Shown: in pieces, positions 37,579 to 50,775 of the stretch | Numbering within the stretch: position 1 is the first letter of the stretch | Layout of the letters: each line of letters starts with the position of its first letter | Assembly: GCA_048213135.1 (NCBI GenBank) | Contig: PS015020.1 | Span: 448,218-512,217 of the forward strand | Direction: 5' to 3' | DNA from: Reclinomonas americana ATCC 50394 | Taxonomy: Eukaryota; Jakobida; Jakobea; Jakobida | DNA length: 64,000 nt | The notes under the pieces: model-generated | The model's input: the letters and a program-made list of their open reading frames with translations, nothing else | The model's database searches: none | What the model was told of the DNA's origin: nothing | Made by a program: the position numbers and the translations under genes

Positions 37579-38150
37579 CTGAGAGAAGGAGAGAGTGTGT
37601 GAGTGCGAGAGTGAGTGAGGCCATTTCGTGCACGTTTTTTGTGTTCTGCGCTTTTTTGTTGCCTTCTGCTGTGTGCGTGGTGTGTATCGCGTGTGCATGC
37701 GTGTGCGTGTGCGTGTGTGTGCGTGCCTTTGCTCGCTCACCGTTCGATAAGTGATCGTCGGAAATTTTATGCCTGTCTCAAAACACAACAGCGAAAAGGT
37801 ACGCGCGCAGACACACACGCACGTTCACAGACACAGCGGGCGTGTGTGTGCCTCTCCTCTCTCTTGCTCTCTCTCGCGCGCTCTCCCACTCACACTCTGT
37901 GCTCGACATGACATTCCATTGTTATATTGGTTGCGTGTGCTGAGCAGAGCATCTGAGAATCACCGCCCGATTCCTCTCTCTTTCTCCACTCCCTCTCTCT
38001 CGCTCACTCACACACATCTACCTGCGCGCACACACACTCTCCATCACATGCTCATGCACATGCAGTTGAAAAAGCTCAACTTGACCTTCAACCGATTCTT
38101 TTGCTGATCACGACACAACGCAGGCGACTAGTGTGTGTGCGAGAGAGAGA
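37579..38150. promoter_or_regulatory. Bidirectional promoter region of the repeat-motif gene pair
   Basis: 572 bp between the two start codons, with GT-rich (near 37700) and CT/CA-rich (37850-38040) stretches. The two genes share the repeat motif, so co-regulation from this region is a reasonable inference. No specific site is claimed. Confidence 0.5.
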
Positions 38151-41100
38151 ATGAGTGAGCAGACAGCAGGGTCATCATCGGCATTGAAGAAGCCGGCGGA
38201 TATGGACGAGGCTGTGCACGAGTGGGACGAGTACTTTCATGTCCAGGAGGTACGTGTACGCGGGATAATACGTAGTTGTCACGCCAATCGCGCCACAACA
38301 CGACGACTGGCGGACCGACTCTCTCTCTCTCTCCGCGGTGTGTGTATTTTCCTTTGCGTTCGCAGTTGCGGTCTCCGTCGTCGCTGGCGAGCAAGAATCC
38401 CGCCGAGCTGGCCAACATGATGCGCGAGGGAATTGTGTCGCATGCTGATGACTCGTCGCCGCTGTCGCCATCGGCTGCGCATCGTCACAGTGAGGCACTG
38501 GCGGAGCTCATGAGTGGAGTGGGATCGTCGGAGAAGGAGGTGGGAGGCCGCGCGTGGTGTGTGTGTCTGTGAATCGCGTGCTGAGTAGAGTGACTGTTGG
38601 CAGGATCATGCGCACTTGGTGGGCGAGCTGAATCGTGTGGCGGCGCCGGTGTTGAGTGCGGACACGGGGCTCATGCGGCCGTCGGATATGCGGCATCGTG
38701 CGGCGGTGCTGCGCAGCATTCGCACGATGCAGGATACGTTGCCGCCGTCCACCGTGGCCAACAAGCGGCAGATGACGGCCGAGCTGCAGCGCACAGTTGC
38801 GTGCTTGTTGCAGTGGATCTGGGATGGATTCTAGTCTTGTTCACTCATATTCTCGATGTCTGATCAGGTTCCCCAAGCAGATGATTCGGTTCGCATTGCG
38901 CTTTTCCTCTCGGTCCGGATGATTGTCTCACCGTGTGTCGGCGCGCAGTTGACCACGTATCCATCGGGAATGCACGACAAAGCGACGTTGGCGGCGGCTG
39001 TTCGTGCCAATGTCCGTCCGACCCCGTGCCAAGATGATGTGTCGGCTGAACACAGCGCTCGTTCACATGTGCTGAGTGAGTTGTCGCGGGTGAGTCCACT
39101 GTCCGCAAGAGTTGTATCTGCGGTAGCAGCAGCTCATGCTCTTCTCGTGCGATCGCAGACTGCGGAAGCCAGTGGCGAGGGATTCAGTTGTGTCACCCTT
39201 CTGTCATCTTCAGCTCAGCAGATGACCGTGCCTGACTTTGCCGATTGCACAGCTCCACAAGCTCTGCAGTCGCGCGCCGCTCTGGCGAGCGAGCTGCATC
39301 GCAAGATCCCGGAAGCCGACAATGCTGGCACCGTGCCACCGTCTGCACTGGCACATCATGGAGACATGTTGCGCGATCTGACGGCGCACGTGGCGGCGGC
39401 ACCCAGTGATGATGAACTGCGACGCCGTGCCAATGCACCAATGTTTACCGAGCTGCTGGGTGTTGCGTCTCTTTTCATTGATTGATTGTCGAGTGTTTGT
39501 GTCAATGTGACTGAAAAAATGCATGCAGAGTGGTCAACTGCGAGCTGGTGGCGAGGACGATGTACATGCGATTCCACCGTCGTCGGTGCGCTCACATCAC
39601 TTGCTGGCGGATGAGATTCGGCATCGCGTTCCGGAGGTGGAGACGGCCGAGGCGTCGGCTGCTCCATCTGCACTGAAGGCCAAGGCGGCGCTGGCGGCGG
39701 ACATTCGCAGCCACGTGACACCCAAGGCGAGTGTGGACGAGGTTGCGTCGGAGAAGCGTGCTCGGTCGAATGTGTTGGGCGAGCTGTCCAGGGTTCGTCA
39801 CTTGAAGCGTGTGGTGATGTTTCTGTTGCTGCATCGTCACTGAGTTGCATGCTTGTGTGCAGATCTCGGAGGGCGCTGGTGACGGCTTTTGTTGCGTCGC
39901 TCTCTTCCTCACCATGAGCTCTACAGATGTTGTGCCTGACCTTGTTTTATTGCACAGCTCCACAAGCTATGCAGTCGCGCGCCGCTCTGGCCAGCGAGTT
40001 GCATCGCAAGATCCCGGAGGCCGACGATGCTGGCACAGTGCCACCGTCTGCATTGGCACACCGTGGAGACATGTTGCGCGATCTGACGGCGCACGTGGCG
40101 GCGGCACCCAGTGATGATGAGCTGCGACGCCGTGCCAATGCGCCAATGTTTACCGAGCTGCTGGGAGTTGCGTCTCTTTTCATTGATTGATTGTCGAGTG
40201 TTTGTGTCAATGTGACTGAAAAAATGCATGCAGAGTGGTCAACTGCGAGCTGGTGGCGAGGACGATGTACATGCGATTCCACCGTCGTCGGTGCGCTCAC
40301 ATCACTTGCTGGCGGATGAGATTCGGCATCGTGTTCCGGAGGTGGAGACGGCCGAGGCCTCGGCTGCTCCATCTGCACTGAAGGCCAAGGCGGCACTGGC
40401 AGCGGACATTCGCAGTCATGTGACACCGAAGGCGAGTGTGGACGAGGTTGCGTCAGAGAAGCGTGCACGGTCGAATGTGTTGGGCGAGCTGTCCAGGGTG
40501 CGTCTTCGGTTAAGTGATGTTTCTGTTGCCGCATCACCACTAAGTTGCATGCTTGTGTGTAGATCTCGGAAGGTGCTGGTGACGGTTTTTGTTGCGTCTC
40601 TCTGTTGTTCACCGTGAGCTCAGCAGATGTTGTTGCCTGACCTTGTTTTATTGCACAGCTCCACAAGCTCTGCATTCGCGTGCAGCTCTGGCCAGCGAGT
40701 TGCACCGCAAGATCCCAGAGGCCGACGATGCCGGCACAGTGCCACCGTCTGCATTGGCGCATCGTGGAGACATGTTGCGCGATCTGACGGCGCATGTGGC
40801 TGCGGCACCCAGTGATGATGAACTGCGACGCCGTGCCAATGCACCAATGTTTACCGAGCTGCTGGGTGTTGCGTCTCTTTTGATTGATTGATTGATTGAT
40901 TGTCGAGTGTGTGTGTCAATGTGACTGAAAATATGCATGCAGAGCGGTCAACTGCGAGCTGGTGGCGAGGACGATGTACATGCGATTCCGCCGTCGTCGG
41001 TGCGCTCACATCACCTGCTGGCGGATGAGATTCGGCATCGTGTTCCGGAGGTGGAGACGGCCGAGGCGTCGGCTGCTCCGTCTGCGCTGAAGGCCAAGGC

Positions 41101-44100
41101 AGCACTTGCGGCGGACATTCGCAGTCATGTGACACCGAAGGCGAGTGTGGACGAGGTTGCGTCGGAGAAGCGTGCACGGTCGAATGTGTTGGGCGAGCTG
41201 TCCAGGGTGCGTCTTGGGTGAAGTGCGTGGTGATGTTTCTGTTGCTGCATCGTCACTGAGTTGCATGCTTGTGTGTAGATCTCGGAGGGTGCTGGTGATG
41301 GCTTTTGTTGCGTCGCTCTCTTCCTCACCATAAGCTCCGCAGATGCCCATGCCTAACTATGCTGACTGTACAGCTCCACAAGCTCTGCAGTCGCGCGCCG
41401 CTCTGGCCAGCGAGTTGCATCGCAAGATCCCGGAGGCCGACGATGCCGGCACAGTGCCACCGTCTGCATTGGCGCATCGTGGAGACATGTTGCGCGATCT
41501 GACGGCGCATGTGGCGGCGGCTCCCAGTGATGATGAACTGCGACGCCGTGCCAATGCGCCAATGTTTACCGAGCTGCTGGGTGTTGCGTCTCTTTTGATT
41601 GATTGATTGATTGATTGTCGAGTGTTTGTGTCAATGTGACTGAAAATATGCATGCAGAGCGGTCAACTGCGAGCTGGTGGCGAGGACGATGTGCATGCGA
41701 TTCCACCGTCGTCGGTACGCTCACATCACCTGCTGGCGGATGAGATTCGGCATCGTGTTCCGGAGGTGGAGACGGCCGAGGCGTCGGCTGCTCCGTCTGC
41801 GCTGAAGGCCAAGGCGGCACTGGCAGCGGACATTCGCAGTCATGTGACACCGAAGGCGAGTGTGGACGAGGTTGCGTCGGAGAAGCGTGCACGGTCGAAT
41901 GTGTTGGGCGAGCTGTCCAGGGTGCGTCTTGGGTGAAGTGCGTGGTGATGTTTCTGTTGCTGCATCGTCACTGAGTTGCATGCTTGTGTGTAGATCTCGG
42001 AGGGTGCTGGTGACGGCTTTTGTTGCGTCTCTCTCTTGTTCACCGTGAGCTCAGCAGATGTTGTTGCCTGACCTTGTTTTATTGCACAGCTCCACAAGCT
42101 CTGCAGTCGCGCGCCGCTCTGGCCAGCGAGCTGCATCGCAAGATCCCGGAGGCCGACGATGCTGGCACAGTGCCACCGTCTGCATTGGCACACCGTGGAG
42201 ACATGTTGCGCGATCTGACGGCGCACGTGGCGGCGGCACCCAGTGATGATGAGCTGCGACGCCGTGCCAATGCGCCAATGTTTACCGAGCTGCTGGGAGT
42301 TGCGTTTCTTTTCATTGAATGATGAGGGTGTGTGTGTGTGGCATCCCTCGTTAATGTGACTGAAAAATGCATGCAGAGTGGTCAACTGCGAGCTGGTGGC
42401 GAGGATGATGTGCATGCGATTCCACCGTCGTCGGTGCGCTCACATCACCTGCTGGCGGATGAGATTCGGCATCGCGTTCCGGAGGTGGAGACGGCCGAGG
42501 CGTCAGCTGCTCCGTCTGCACTGAAGGCCAAGGCGGCACTGGCGGCGGACATTCGCAGTCATGTGACACCGAAGGCGAGTGTGGACGAGGTTGCGTCGGA
42601 GAAGCGTGCACGGTCGAATGTGTTGGGCGAGCTGTCCAGGGTTCGTCACTTGAAGCGTGTGGTGATGTTTCTGTTGCTGCATCGTCACTGAGTTGCATGC
42701 TTGTGTGCAGATTTCGGAGGGTGCTGGTGATGGCTTTTGTTGCGTCTCTCTCTTGTTCACCGTGAGCTCAGCAGATTTGTTGTTGTCTGACCTTGTTTTA
42801 TTGCACAGCTCCACAAGCTCTGCATTCGCGCGCCGCTCTGGCGAGTGAGTTGCACCGCAAGATTCCGGAGGCCGACGATGCTGGCACAGTGCCACCGTCC
42901 GCATTGGCACACCGTGGAGACATGTTGCGCGATCTGACGGCGCATGTGGCGGCGGCACCCAGTGATGATGAACTGCGGCGCCGTGCCAATGCTCCCGTAT
43001 TGAACGAAATCATGAGCGTTGCGTCGTTTTGTCGAGCAGGTCTGGTCGACCGACTTGTGTACTGATGGTGCTCGTGCTCAATAATAGGTCGGCGAGACCG
43101 GCGGCGAACGGGGAATCAATCCTTCGTCGGTGCGCTCGCATCACATGCTTGCTGATGAGATTCGTCATCGTGTGCCGGCTTCGCACGAGACCGGTGTGGT
43201 TGCTGCGCCATCCGCTGTTGTTGGCAAAGCATCCATTGGCGAAAGCATCAAGGCGACAGTGACCCCAACCGCCAGTGTGGATGAGGTTCGATATCTTGCC
43301 TTTTTGGCGACCATGCAATCGTCGTCATCGTTTACCGATTTGGTTCCCTGTTTGTGCAGATATCGGCCGAGCGGCGTGCACGAGGCAATGTGCTGGGCGA
43401 GCTGTCGCGGGTGCGCCACTGTCGGCACTCTCTGCTGTGCGTGTGTTATGAGTCGCCAACCTATGGGTGTGTGCACAGGCCTCCGAAGGAGCGGGTGAGG
43501 GTTTCGCTCCGGAGGCACTCCGCCAGCACCACAAACTCGGCTCCGAGGTCGAACGCGTGGCTGGTGCTGCGCCTTCGGCTCTGCGCAGTCACCATGTGGC
43601 GCTGGATGAGCTGAAGCAGCGTGTGCCAGTGGCGCCCGACGCCCAAGAGACTCGCCGACGTGCGAACAGTGATCTCTTTGTGGAGCTCTCGAGTGTTGCG
43701 TTGCATGTGTGTCTGTGCAGCGAACACACCCCGTCTCACTTGGTGTTGATTGATGCAGACGGCGTCCAACTTTGAGCCGGGTACTACGGTGCGCGCATGC
43801 ATGCGCTGACATGGAAGCAGAAGAGAATATCGCATCCCTCACTCGAATGGTTTTCTGTTTTTCTTCTGTTCCCATCTGTGCAGTTGGTGCCATCCATGAT
43901 CACGGCGCACGCCCACCTGGCACACGAGCTCACTCGTCGCGTTGCGTTTTTTTGCGACCCTTGTCGTTTTACCGCATCTGGCGGGTGTGTGTGTGCAATA
44001 CCAGCCAACAAGCACTGTGTCACATGCGACAGGTACCTGTGGCCAGCGCTGACGGCGGACACCTTCCATCGCCCTCTGCTCTTGTACACAAGAATCAGCT

Positions 44101-44241
44101 GGCACAGGAAGTTCGATCGAGTGTGCCCCGTGTGCCCTCCACTGTCGGCGGTAGCGCTAGTGCCGCAGGAGTTTCGTGATTGATTCTTGTTGTGCCCTGA
44201 TTCTAGACATGCGCATGCTCATTTTCCCCCGCCACAGACGC
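38151..44241 (+). CDS. Giant tandem-motif protein with six nearly identical genomic repeats
   Basis: The start is MSEQTAGSSSALKKPADMD at 38151. Early exons 38151-38249, 38366-38539, 38604-38795, 38949-39089 and 39159-39186 carry divergent motifs (AHLVGELNRVA, QMTAELQRTV, HVLSELSR). Six units then repeat the exon set A (SPQALQSRAALASELHRKIP then MLRDLTAHVAAAPSDDELRR and MFTELLG), B (SGQLRAGGEDDVHAIPPSSV, HHLLADEIRHRVPEVE, AALAADIRSHVTPKASVDEV, NVLGELSR) and C (ISEGAGDGF). That is about 168 residues and six motifs per unit. Divergent motifs close the gene (MLADEIRHRVPASH, KLGSEVERVAG, ALDELKQRVP, HLAHELTRRV, QLAQEVRSSVP). The end is either the stop at 44177 or, using a GTTTCG donor, a last exon TPVE ending near 44241. 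No known domain is recognised. The motif is predicted helical. Confidence 0.75.
39253..43015 (+). repeat. Six tandem genomic repeats of 701-719 bp
   Basis: The segment starting CTCCACAAGC(T)(C/A)TGCA begins at about 39253, 39958, 40659, 41373, 42090 and 42809, giving spacings of 705, 701, 714, 717 and 719. Exons and introns are both conserved; for example GTTGCGTCTCTTTT.ATTGATTG and GACTGAAAA..ATGCATGCAG recur in each intron. The sixth unit diverges at its end. Coding differences are few and mostly silent. Confidence 0.95.
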
Positions 44242-44564
44242 CAGTGGAATGAGTTCATCGGCACTTTGTAGCAACACCACACACACTTGCAGGGTGGCAG
44301 CTGTGGATGTACAAGAAAAACAACAGCAACACAAAAGAGAGAAACAGTCAGTCAGTCTGCAGCAGGGGGGCATCCGCAACAAAACAGCAACATCATTGTA
44401 CAGAACGAACGATGCTCCCTACCCAACATCAGTGCATAGCAGATCATGTGTCTCCCGCGCGCCTGTGTGTGTCCGGATCTCAACAGCGGCGGTATCGACA
44501 TCAAAGATACACTCGCGTGCGGTCGTCCCACTCCGCATTCGCACGGTTTTGTTGTGACAAGCCA
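44242..44564. other. Spacer between motif-array gene and acetyltransferase gene
   Basis: About 320 bp, containing the array gene's 3' UTR and the acetyltransferase promoter. Nothing further is recognised. Confidence 0.5.
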
Positions 44565-46397
44565 ATGCGACCACGTATAGTCACCACCGCAGCGTCTCCC
44601 TCAGACGCACCACACCGCCGCCGCATCAGCAGCAGTGAGTCACCCGTGGCCAACCGCCACTCACTCACCCTGCTCGATGACTCGGCCAGCCCGAGCCCGA
44701 GTGATCTCCACTCTGATGTCTCCATGGACCTCTCGCCCAACACCTTCAACACCATGGTGGTCACTGCTGCTCGCCAGGCAGCCACACAGCGCAGAGGTGT
44801 GTGATTGCTGCGCGTGCGCGATGATCATCATCATCTCAATGATTGATTGCTATACAGTAGCAGCAGCAGCGGCCGCAGCAGCTGACTTGTCGCCCATGGA
44901 GGACGCTGCTATGCGAGACAGTGCACCACTGGTGCTGTCGTCTCAGCAGCAGCAACAGCAGCAGAGAACAGCATCGCGAGGGGATGTGGAGTCAACGCCG
45001 CCTTCTTCACCTGTATTGCGTGCCTCGGCGAGTGCTAGTGGCGCATCTCCGGCGCAGCAATTCTCGCCGCAGGTGCCACCGTATAAGCAGGTGTTTGGGT
45101 CGTCGTTTGTGGTGCGGCACTTCAAGGCGCGCGACAACGCGCAGTGCTTTGAGCTGTGGCGCGCGCATACGTGGCGATTGGTGCCCATGTTGATGCGACG
45201 GGCGGTGTGGAGCGCGCCCTTTGCGAAGCGCTATGTGGGGCTGGTGCTGGTGGCCTGGGCCGCGATGATGTGGTGGAATGTTGCGGGCGCGCGCGGGTGG
45301 GGGGGGACGCATTGGGGAGATCCTTTCTTTCCGTGTACGATTCTGTCTACACTACGCGTGCCTGTTCCTGTGAGCTCTTCCTTTGTGTATCACGGTGTAG
45401 TGCTTCACCACGGTGATGAGATGCTTTTGTTGGCACCCGCGGCCAACAACTCATTTTGTTTCACCATTTCTGGAACGGGAAACGGGAAGGTTTCACTCTC
45501 TCTCGTACTCGTACTCACTTCCTCGTGTCCTTTCTCTTCTTTCGTGCAGGTGTCATTCGCTGGTGCGGTGTCGGTGGTGACAATTGGTGTGGCCTCGCTT
45601 TGGGTGTATTCGTGGCTGTCACTGCGGTCGATGCTTGGACAGGCCATCATGGAGGTAACCGAGCGCGAACTGGGAGACATTATGGTGCGTGTGGCGTGGG
45701 TGTTGAGGTGCGATGTGCGTTGCCGCGTACATACTCACCTTTGACGGGGGGGAACAAACAAACAGACGTACTTCCAAGTGGCGTGGGGCCCACATGCCAT
45801 CTCTGCGCCACCCGGTTTTGAGACGACTGCCCAGAACGTGCCACAAGACCGCAAGCTACGGCACTTCTGGGTTGCCGAGGAGAATGGTGCCATTATCGGC
45901 ATGATTGGCTTGCACGAGTTTCGCGATCGGTGAGTGAATTTAGTGTGCCACGTGAGCGACATGGGCGCGGGCCTCTGACTGTGTTTTCGTCGGGCAGACC
46001 TGCGGAGCACAGGCGGCCGCTGTTCACCGAGCTGAGCACCACAAGTGGCGAGATTGTGCGCCTGACATGTGACTCGTCGCGACCCGACGTCACCAAGGTG
46101 CTGTACGAGCAGCTGCTGGAGACGGCGGAGACCATGGCACCCATCATGGGCTTCGAGACGTTGGATGTTCGCACCGCGAATCCCGATCTCGTTGCCGTGC
46201 TGAAGGAGCACGATTACGCGGTGCTGGCGGAGACTGTAGTGTTGCGTTCTTTTGTGTGACGCCTGGTGCTCCCACTTGATCACTGACTGACACGTCGACG
46301 CAGCGGGCCTCTGACGGCCTTCCGCTTGCAGAAGCGCATCGATATGAAGCGGTATCAGGAGGTGGTCGCCGACTTTATCCGCAAGAACACCAGATAA
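44565..46397 (+). CDS. NAT8-like membrane-bound GNAT acetyltransferase
   Basis: The start is MRPRIVTTAASPSDAPHRRR at 44565. A polar N-terminus (Ala run after the first intron, Gln run near 44950) precedes FVVRHFKARDNAQCFELWRA and a hydrophobic hairpin (VGLVLVAWAAMMWWNVAGA, then VSVVTIGVASLWVYSWLSL). The GNAT fold follows: HFWVAEENGAIIGMIGLHEF, EIVRLTCDSSRPDVTKVLYE, a helix QLLETAETMAPIMGFETLDV and a final strand AFRLQKRIDMKRYQ. This order (short N-terminal strand, membrane hairpin, FWVAE, GNAT core) is that of NAT8/NAT8L, which acetylate amino-acid conjugates or aspartate at the ER membrane. The usual R.xG.G/A acetyl-CoA loop is altered to SSRPDVTK, so activity is uncertain. The stop is at 46395-46397. 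Exon limits in 45250-45560 are approximate. Confidence 0.75.
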
Positions 46398-46466
46398 TCA
46401 GCACAGAAGCGGGTGCAGACAGAGTGTACTTTTTGTGAGTGAGAGGGTGAGAGAAGAGACGACGGA

Positions 46467-47134
46467 ATGAACGGTGATGGTCCCCGTGCCCTGCGAGTGC
46501 ATAGCATTCAATCAGACAAGTCGCCGGGGAGCGGGGAGAGGGATATGTCGGCGTTTGCCAAGTTCCTGCAGAGTGCCATGGGCAGTGGCACGCTGCCAGT
46601 GGCTCCCACAACCCCAGTGGCGGCAAGTGTGAGTGCAGCGCGCGAGAGCATTCTTCCGTTGAAAAGTTGTCACCACTGAGATTGCATCGTCGCAGAGTGC
46701 AACTGCTGCTCTCTCCACTGTCACTGGTGATGCAGTAGCAGAGGCATTGTGGGCAGAGAGTGCAACTGTGCGGAAACATGACGAGGAGGAGGAGGAGGTG
46801 AATGCGCGTGTGCGTCTGGTGAAGAGGTGGCGACGATTGCAACGGCGACTGCAACGATCGTTCAACGCTCTGTTGCTGACGGATGGTGGTGGTGGTGGTG
46901 GTGGTGGTGACGATGAGGAGGGGCGACAAGGGAGGAGCGAGGCGATGCGAACGCTGTTGCGGGCGATCAGGGCGACGCGGTTCATGGAGCGAGAGGTCGA
47001 CGATCGGAAGGAGTGGAGATTGTTTGGTGAGGACAGAGGAGTGAGGGTGTGATGAGAAGGGTCGGGTGCTAATGAGTTGCACAGGTACCATGGTGACGAT
47101 TTACTTGCTGGTGAACCGTCTGGCGAGGAGGTGA
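46467..47134 (+). CDS. Uncharacterised basic/acidic protein
   Basis: I do not recognise this gene. It opens MNGDGPRALRVHSIQSDKS and has a helical segment MSAFAKFLQSAM. After an intron (acceptor near 46695) come an acidic run and a strongly basic helix RVRLVKRWRRLQRRLQRSFN, an eight-Gly run near 46890, and RTLLRAIRATRFMEREVD. The last exon, after a GTGAGG donor near 47027, reads GTMVTIYLLVNRLARR and stops at 47134. An AATAAA about 130 bp downstream, near 47264, could serve it. Confidence in the exact start is low. Confidence 0.5.
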
Positions 47135-47342
47135 CAGTGAGCGCGAATGCATGTCGAGCCAAAGAGCCAGAGAGACAAGACACAAGTCTCGACCAGACAA
47201 CAGCTCCAACATAGTGCTGAGCTGAGCTGGCGACCAAAGGAATGCTCAATCAAACGCCGTTGACAATAAAAGAACGGTTCGGGAATGGGATTCTTCATTG
47301 CAGTGCTTCATCGCAAGAGTCACACTGGGGAGGTGTGCGCTC

Positions 47343-50300
47343 TTACAACTCGGCAAGCACCTGGTGAATGACGTCGAGGGCGTGCGAACGCACAATCTCG
47401 GCCGTCTCCTCACCCCAGAACGAAAGCAGACCCTCGTAGCCGCCAAGGTTGTAGTCGGCGGGCGGGGCAAAGTAGCCCATGTGGTCCTGTGAGTAGCCAA
47501 ACAGGTATGTGGTGTTGTAGCCGAGCTTCAGCGTGTCATTGCGGATTTCGTAGCCTGAACGAGATGGAATGCGTGTGAGGGAGACGAGGAAGCGCACAGG
47601 GAGAGAAGTGCAGGGGGTTGCGTACCGAGGTCAAGCAGCGGCTCTGTGAACGCACAAGCCACCACCAATATGAGTCACGACTCGAAGAGAGAGAGAGAGA
47701 GGCAGGCAAGAAGGTGACTCACCGCCAGGCAGGGTGACCATCAGCGACTGGACGCCGTTGACGTTCCAGTGAATGGCAGTGAAGCTGCAATGAGTATCGC
47801 GTAAGAGACAATCCCTTTGTGTCGAAACTCTTACTCCCACTCACCGAGGAGTGTTCTCGACCCAGTCGCCACCGAGGTGAATGTTGGCGTCGCACTTCAG
47901 GATCTGCGCAACAATCGGTTAGAGGTCTGCGGAAAAAACACTGCACTGATGTGTTGCTTGACGTGCCTTGCAAATGGCGCAAATGTCGAGCTCGCCACCG
48001 TGCTTGCAGTCGGTGCCGAGACGCTCGAGGGTCAGGTTCAGGTCTGCGGACGCCGTGTCACGTGTCAGGCAAAAAAACACACAACACTGGCATCCCTCGC
48101 AAGCGACAACTGGCTCAACTGGTCGGGCCAAAGTCGACGACCTTGCTGGCGACGTGGAAGTCGATCGAAGTGGTGGTGGGGATGCTGGCGCGCGTCTCAA
48201 TTACCTTTTGCGCAATGACCGTGGAACCAGAGAAGTTCGGGGCACCGCGGCACGACTCGTCGCTCGGGTCAATGTCACCGGCATCGCTACGACAACAAAC
48301 ATCAGTGTGTGAGAGGGAGAGGGAAGAAAGAGAAACACAGGGCGGTTATTGTTGGGTACGCAACGCATTGGCTGCGCACACAAAGAAGCAAGTCAGTGTC
48401 GGTCAAGGAGATGGTGACACACGGGCGAGAAAAAAGCACAAACCGAACAGGGCCACGCCGCCAATCATGCGCTCGATGGTGATGGAGGCCACACCGGCGA
48501 TATCGCCAGAGGTCTTCATGTTCTCCGGGCCGTAGCAAGTGCTGTGTGGAAACAGATGAGAATTCTGCTTTCCAAGAATTAAAAAACAAAAGAAGCAGAC
48601 CCGTGAGTGGCAAAGTTCCACAGCGTGGCAATCGGGGTGCCGTCCAGGCGGTCGACGCGGATGATGCCTGTGGGGGGGTAAGAAGTGAGCACATGTGGTC
48701 GATGAGGGGTCGCAAGAATGAAAAAAAGAAAGCTCACCGAGGTGCGGGTCAATGGAGTCGGGGTGCAACCAGGGTGTGATGTTGGCGCGACGGTTGCGGG
48801 TGACTCCGAGAAGCTCGCCCATGCCCATGCCGAAGCGCACCGGGGCAACATTCTACGTGGGGGGAGACAGTGATGAGAGAGATGGTGTGAAGAGAAGACG
48901 GAAGCGCAAGACGCAACGTTCCACGCGCCCATCATGGCAGCCGCCAATGAGCTGGCCATTTGCACACGGACGCTCTTGACCAGCAAGTCAGTCGCCGGAG
49001 CGAGCTCCCACAGTCTGCGAGACGGGGGGAAAAGGGTGAGCGGTGGACTCGTGCGAGTGGAGGACGGTGTGGAGGAAGGAGAGAAAGTAACCTCTCGGAG
49101 GAGATGGCACCGGGGCCAGAGTGCGAGTGCGAGCCCGACAGAATAATGTTGTCGCCAGTCAACGGGAAGCCCTGCTCGCGCGCAAACGCGATGGCATCCT
49201 GGAGGAGGCCGCCGTCGGCGCCAATGGCGTCAATGGTGACAAAGCAGATTTGCTCAATGCCGTTGTCAATGAAGAGGGCGCGAGCGTAGGTCGGCTGACA
49301 AACAAGTGAGGGGAAAAGGAGGAAGATGGGGTGGGGCGGGGTGGGGTGGGGAAAGGGAGGTACCTCGAGCACGCCGACAGACGGCATCATGAACGTCGTG
49401 TACTGTGGGGAGAGTGATGAGCGAAGGAGGAGGTGGGTCGAAGGGAATTAGGGGGGAAGACGCACGTCCTTGATGTCGGGGATCGGCCAGTTTGGCACGC
49501 GGCGCTGTCCGTGGTTGTAGCCTGTGGAGGGCGGAGAGGGGGGAGGGGGTGGGGGAGATGATGAGAGGGTGGAGAAAGGGCAACGGGAAGGTGGAGAGAA
49601 AAGGGACAGGGAGGAGAGAGGGTGGGGGTGGGAAAGGAGAAGCAGAAGACGAAGACTGGAGCAGAACGACGCCACGACGAGCAACGAGCAAACGAGGACA
49701 AGACAGTTGCATCTGAAGGCACAGAGAGAGACAGAAAGAAAGCGATAGAATGCAACAAGAGAGTGAGACCAAGCAGCGCCGAAAGACTCGGCTCGGAATG
49801 CAAACGATGGCATCATGGAAAGGACAGAGAGTGTAAGAGAGACAAAGCAAATGAAACGACGAGTGGGAGGCAGCAACAGGAGACTGAGTGAGTGAGAGAG
49901 AGAGAGAGAAAGAGAGAGAGACGGCAACTGGAGAGCAAGAGGCAGCAACAGGAGAGTGAGACGGAAGAGCGCCGAAAGACTCAGATCGTGAAAGACTCGG
50001 AATGCAGCTCGGATCATGATACCGATTACAGTGCATAACAACTCCCAGTCCCCCAACAAACTCACCAGCCAGCGGCACACCAATCGGCAACTCCGCATCG
50101 ACCTTGGCCGCACCCGCACGCACCGTGCCCGCCGCAAACACCTGCTCCACCTCCTCACTCACATCGCCGTTATCGTCGACAACATTCACTCCGTTGCCAT
50201 TCGAAACAACCAACATCTTGCGCAAACGCTCAATGCCAGCAGCCATGTCGTTGATCAGAGTCGCTTCGTTGGTGTTCTGGGAACACATACAAAAAAGAAG

Positions 50301-50695
50301 ATGAGGAAAATTGCACCGTGAAAAGTTGCAAGCAACATGATACACACACACACACANNNNNNNNNNNNNNNNNNNNNNNNNNNNNNNNNNNNNNNNNNNN
50401 NNNNNNNNNNNNNNNNNNNNNNNNNNNNNNNNNNNNNNNNNNNNNNNNNNNNNNNNNNNNNNNNNNNNNNNNNNNNNNNNNNNNNNNNNNNNNNNNNNNN
50501 NNNNNNNNNNNNNNNNNNNNNNNNNNNNNNNNNNNNNNNNNNNNNNNNNNNNNNNNNNNNNNNNNNNNNNNNNNNNNNNNNNNNNNNNNNNNNNNNNNNN
50601 NNNNNNNNNNNNNNNNNNNNNNNNNNNNNNNNNNNNNNNNNNNNNNNNNNNNNNNNNNNNNNNNNNNNNNNNNNNNNNNNNNNNNNNNNNNNNNN

Positions 50696-50775
<80 letters not shown>

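Noticed and set aside
39253-43015. CRISPR array or centromeric satellite
   Set aside because: Units of about 710 bp carry conserved in-frame exons and splice sites; there are no short repeats with unique spacers and no cas genes.
38151-44241. Firm call of WH2 actin-binding repeats
   Set aside because: The helix resembles WH2, but the diagnostic LKK(V/T) segment is absent in nearly all copies; kept only as a hypothesis.
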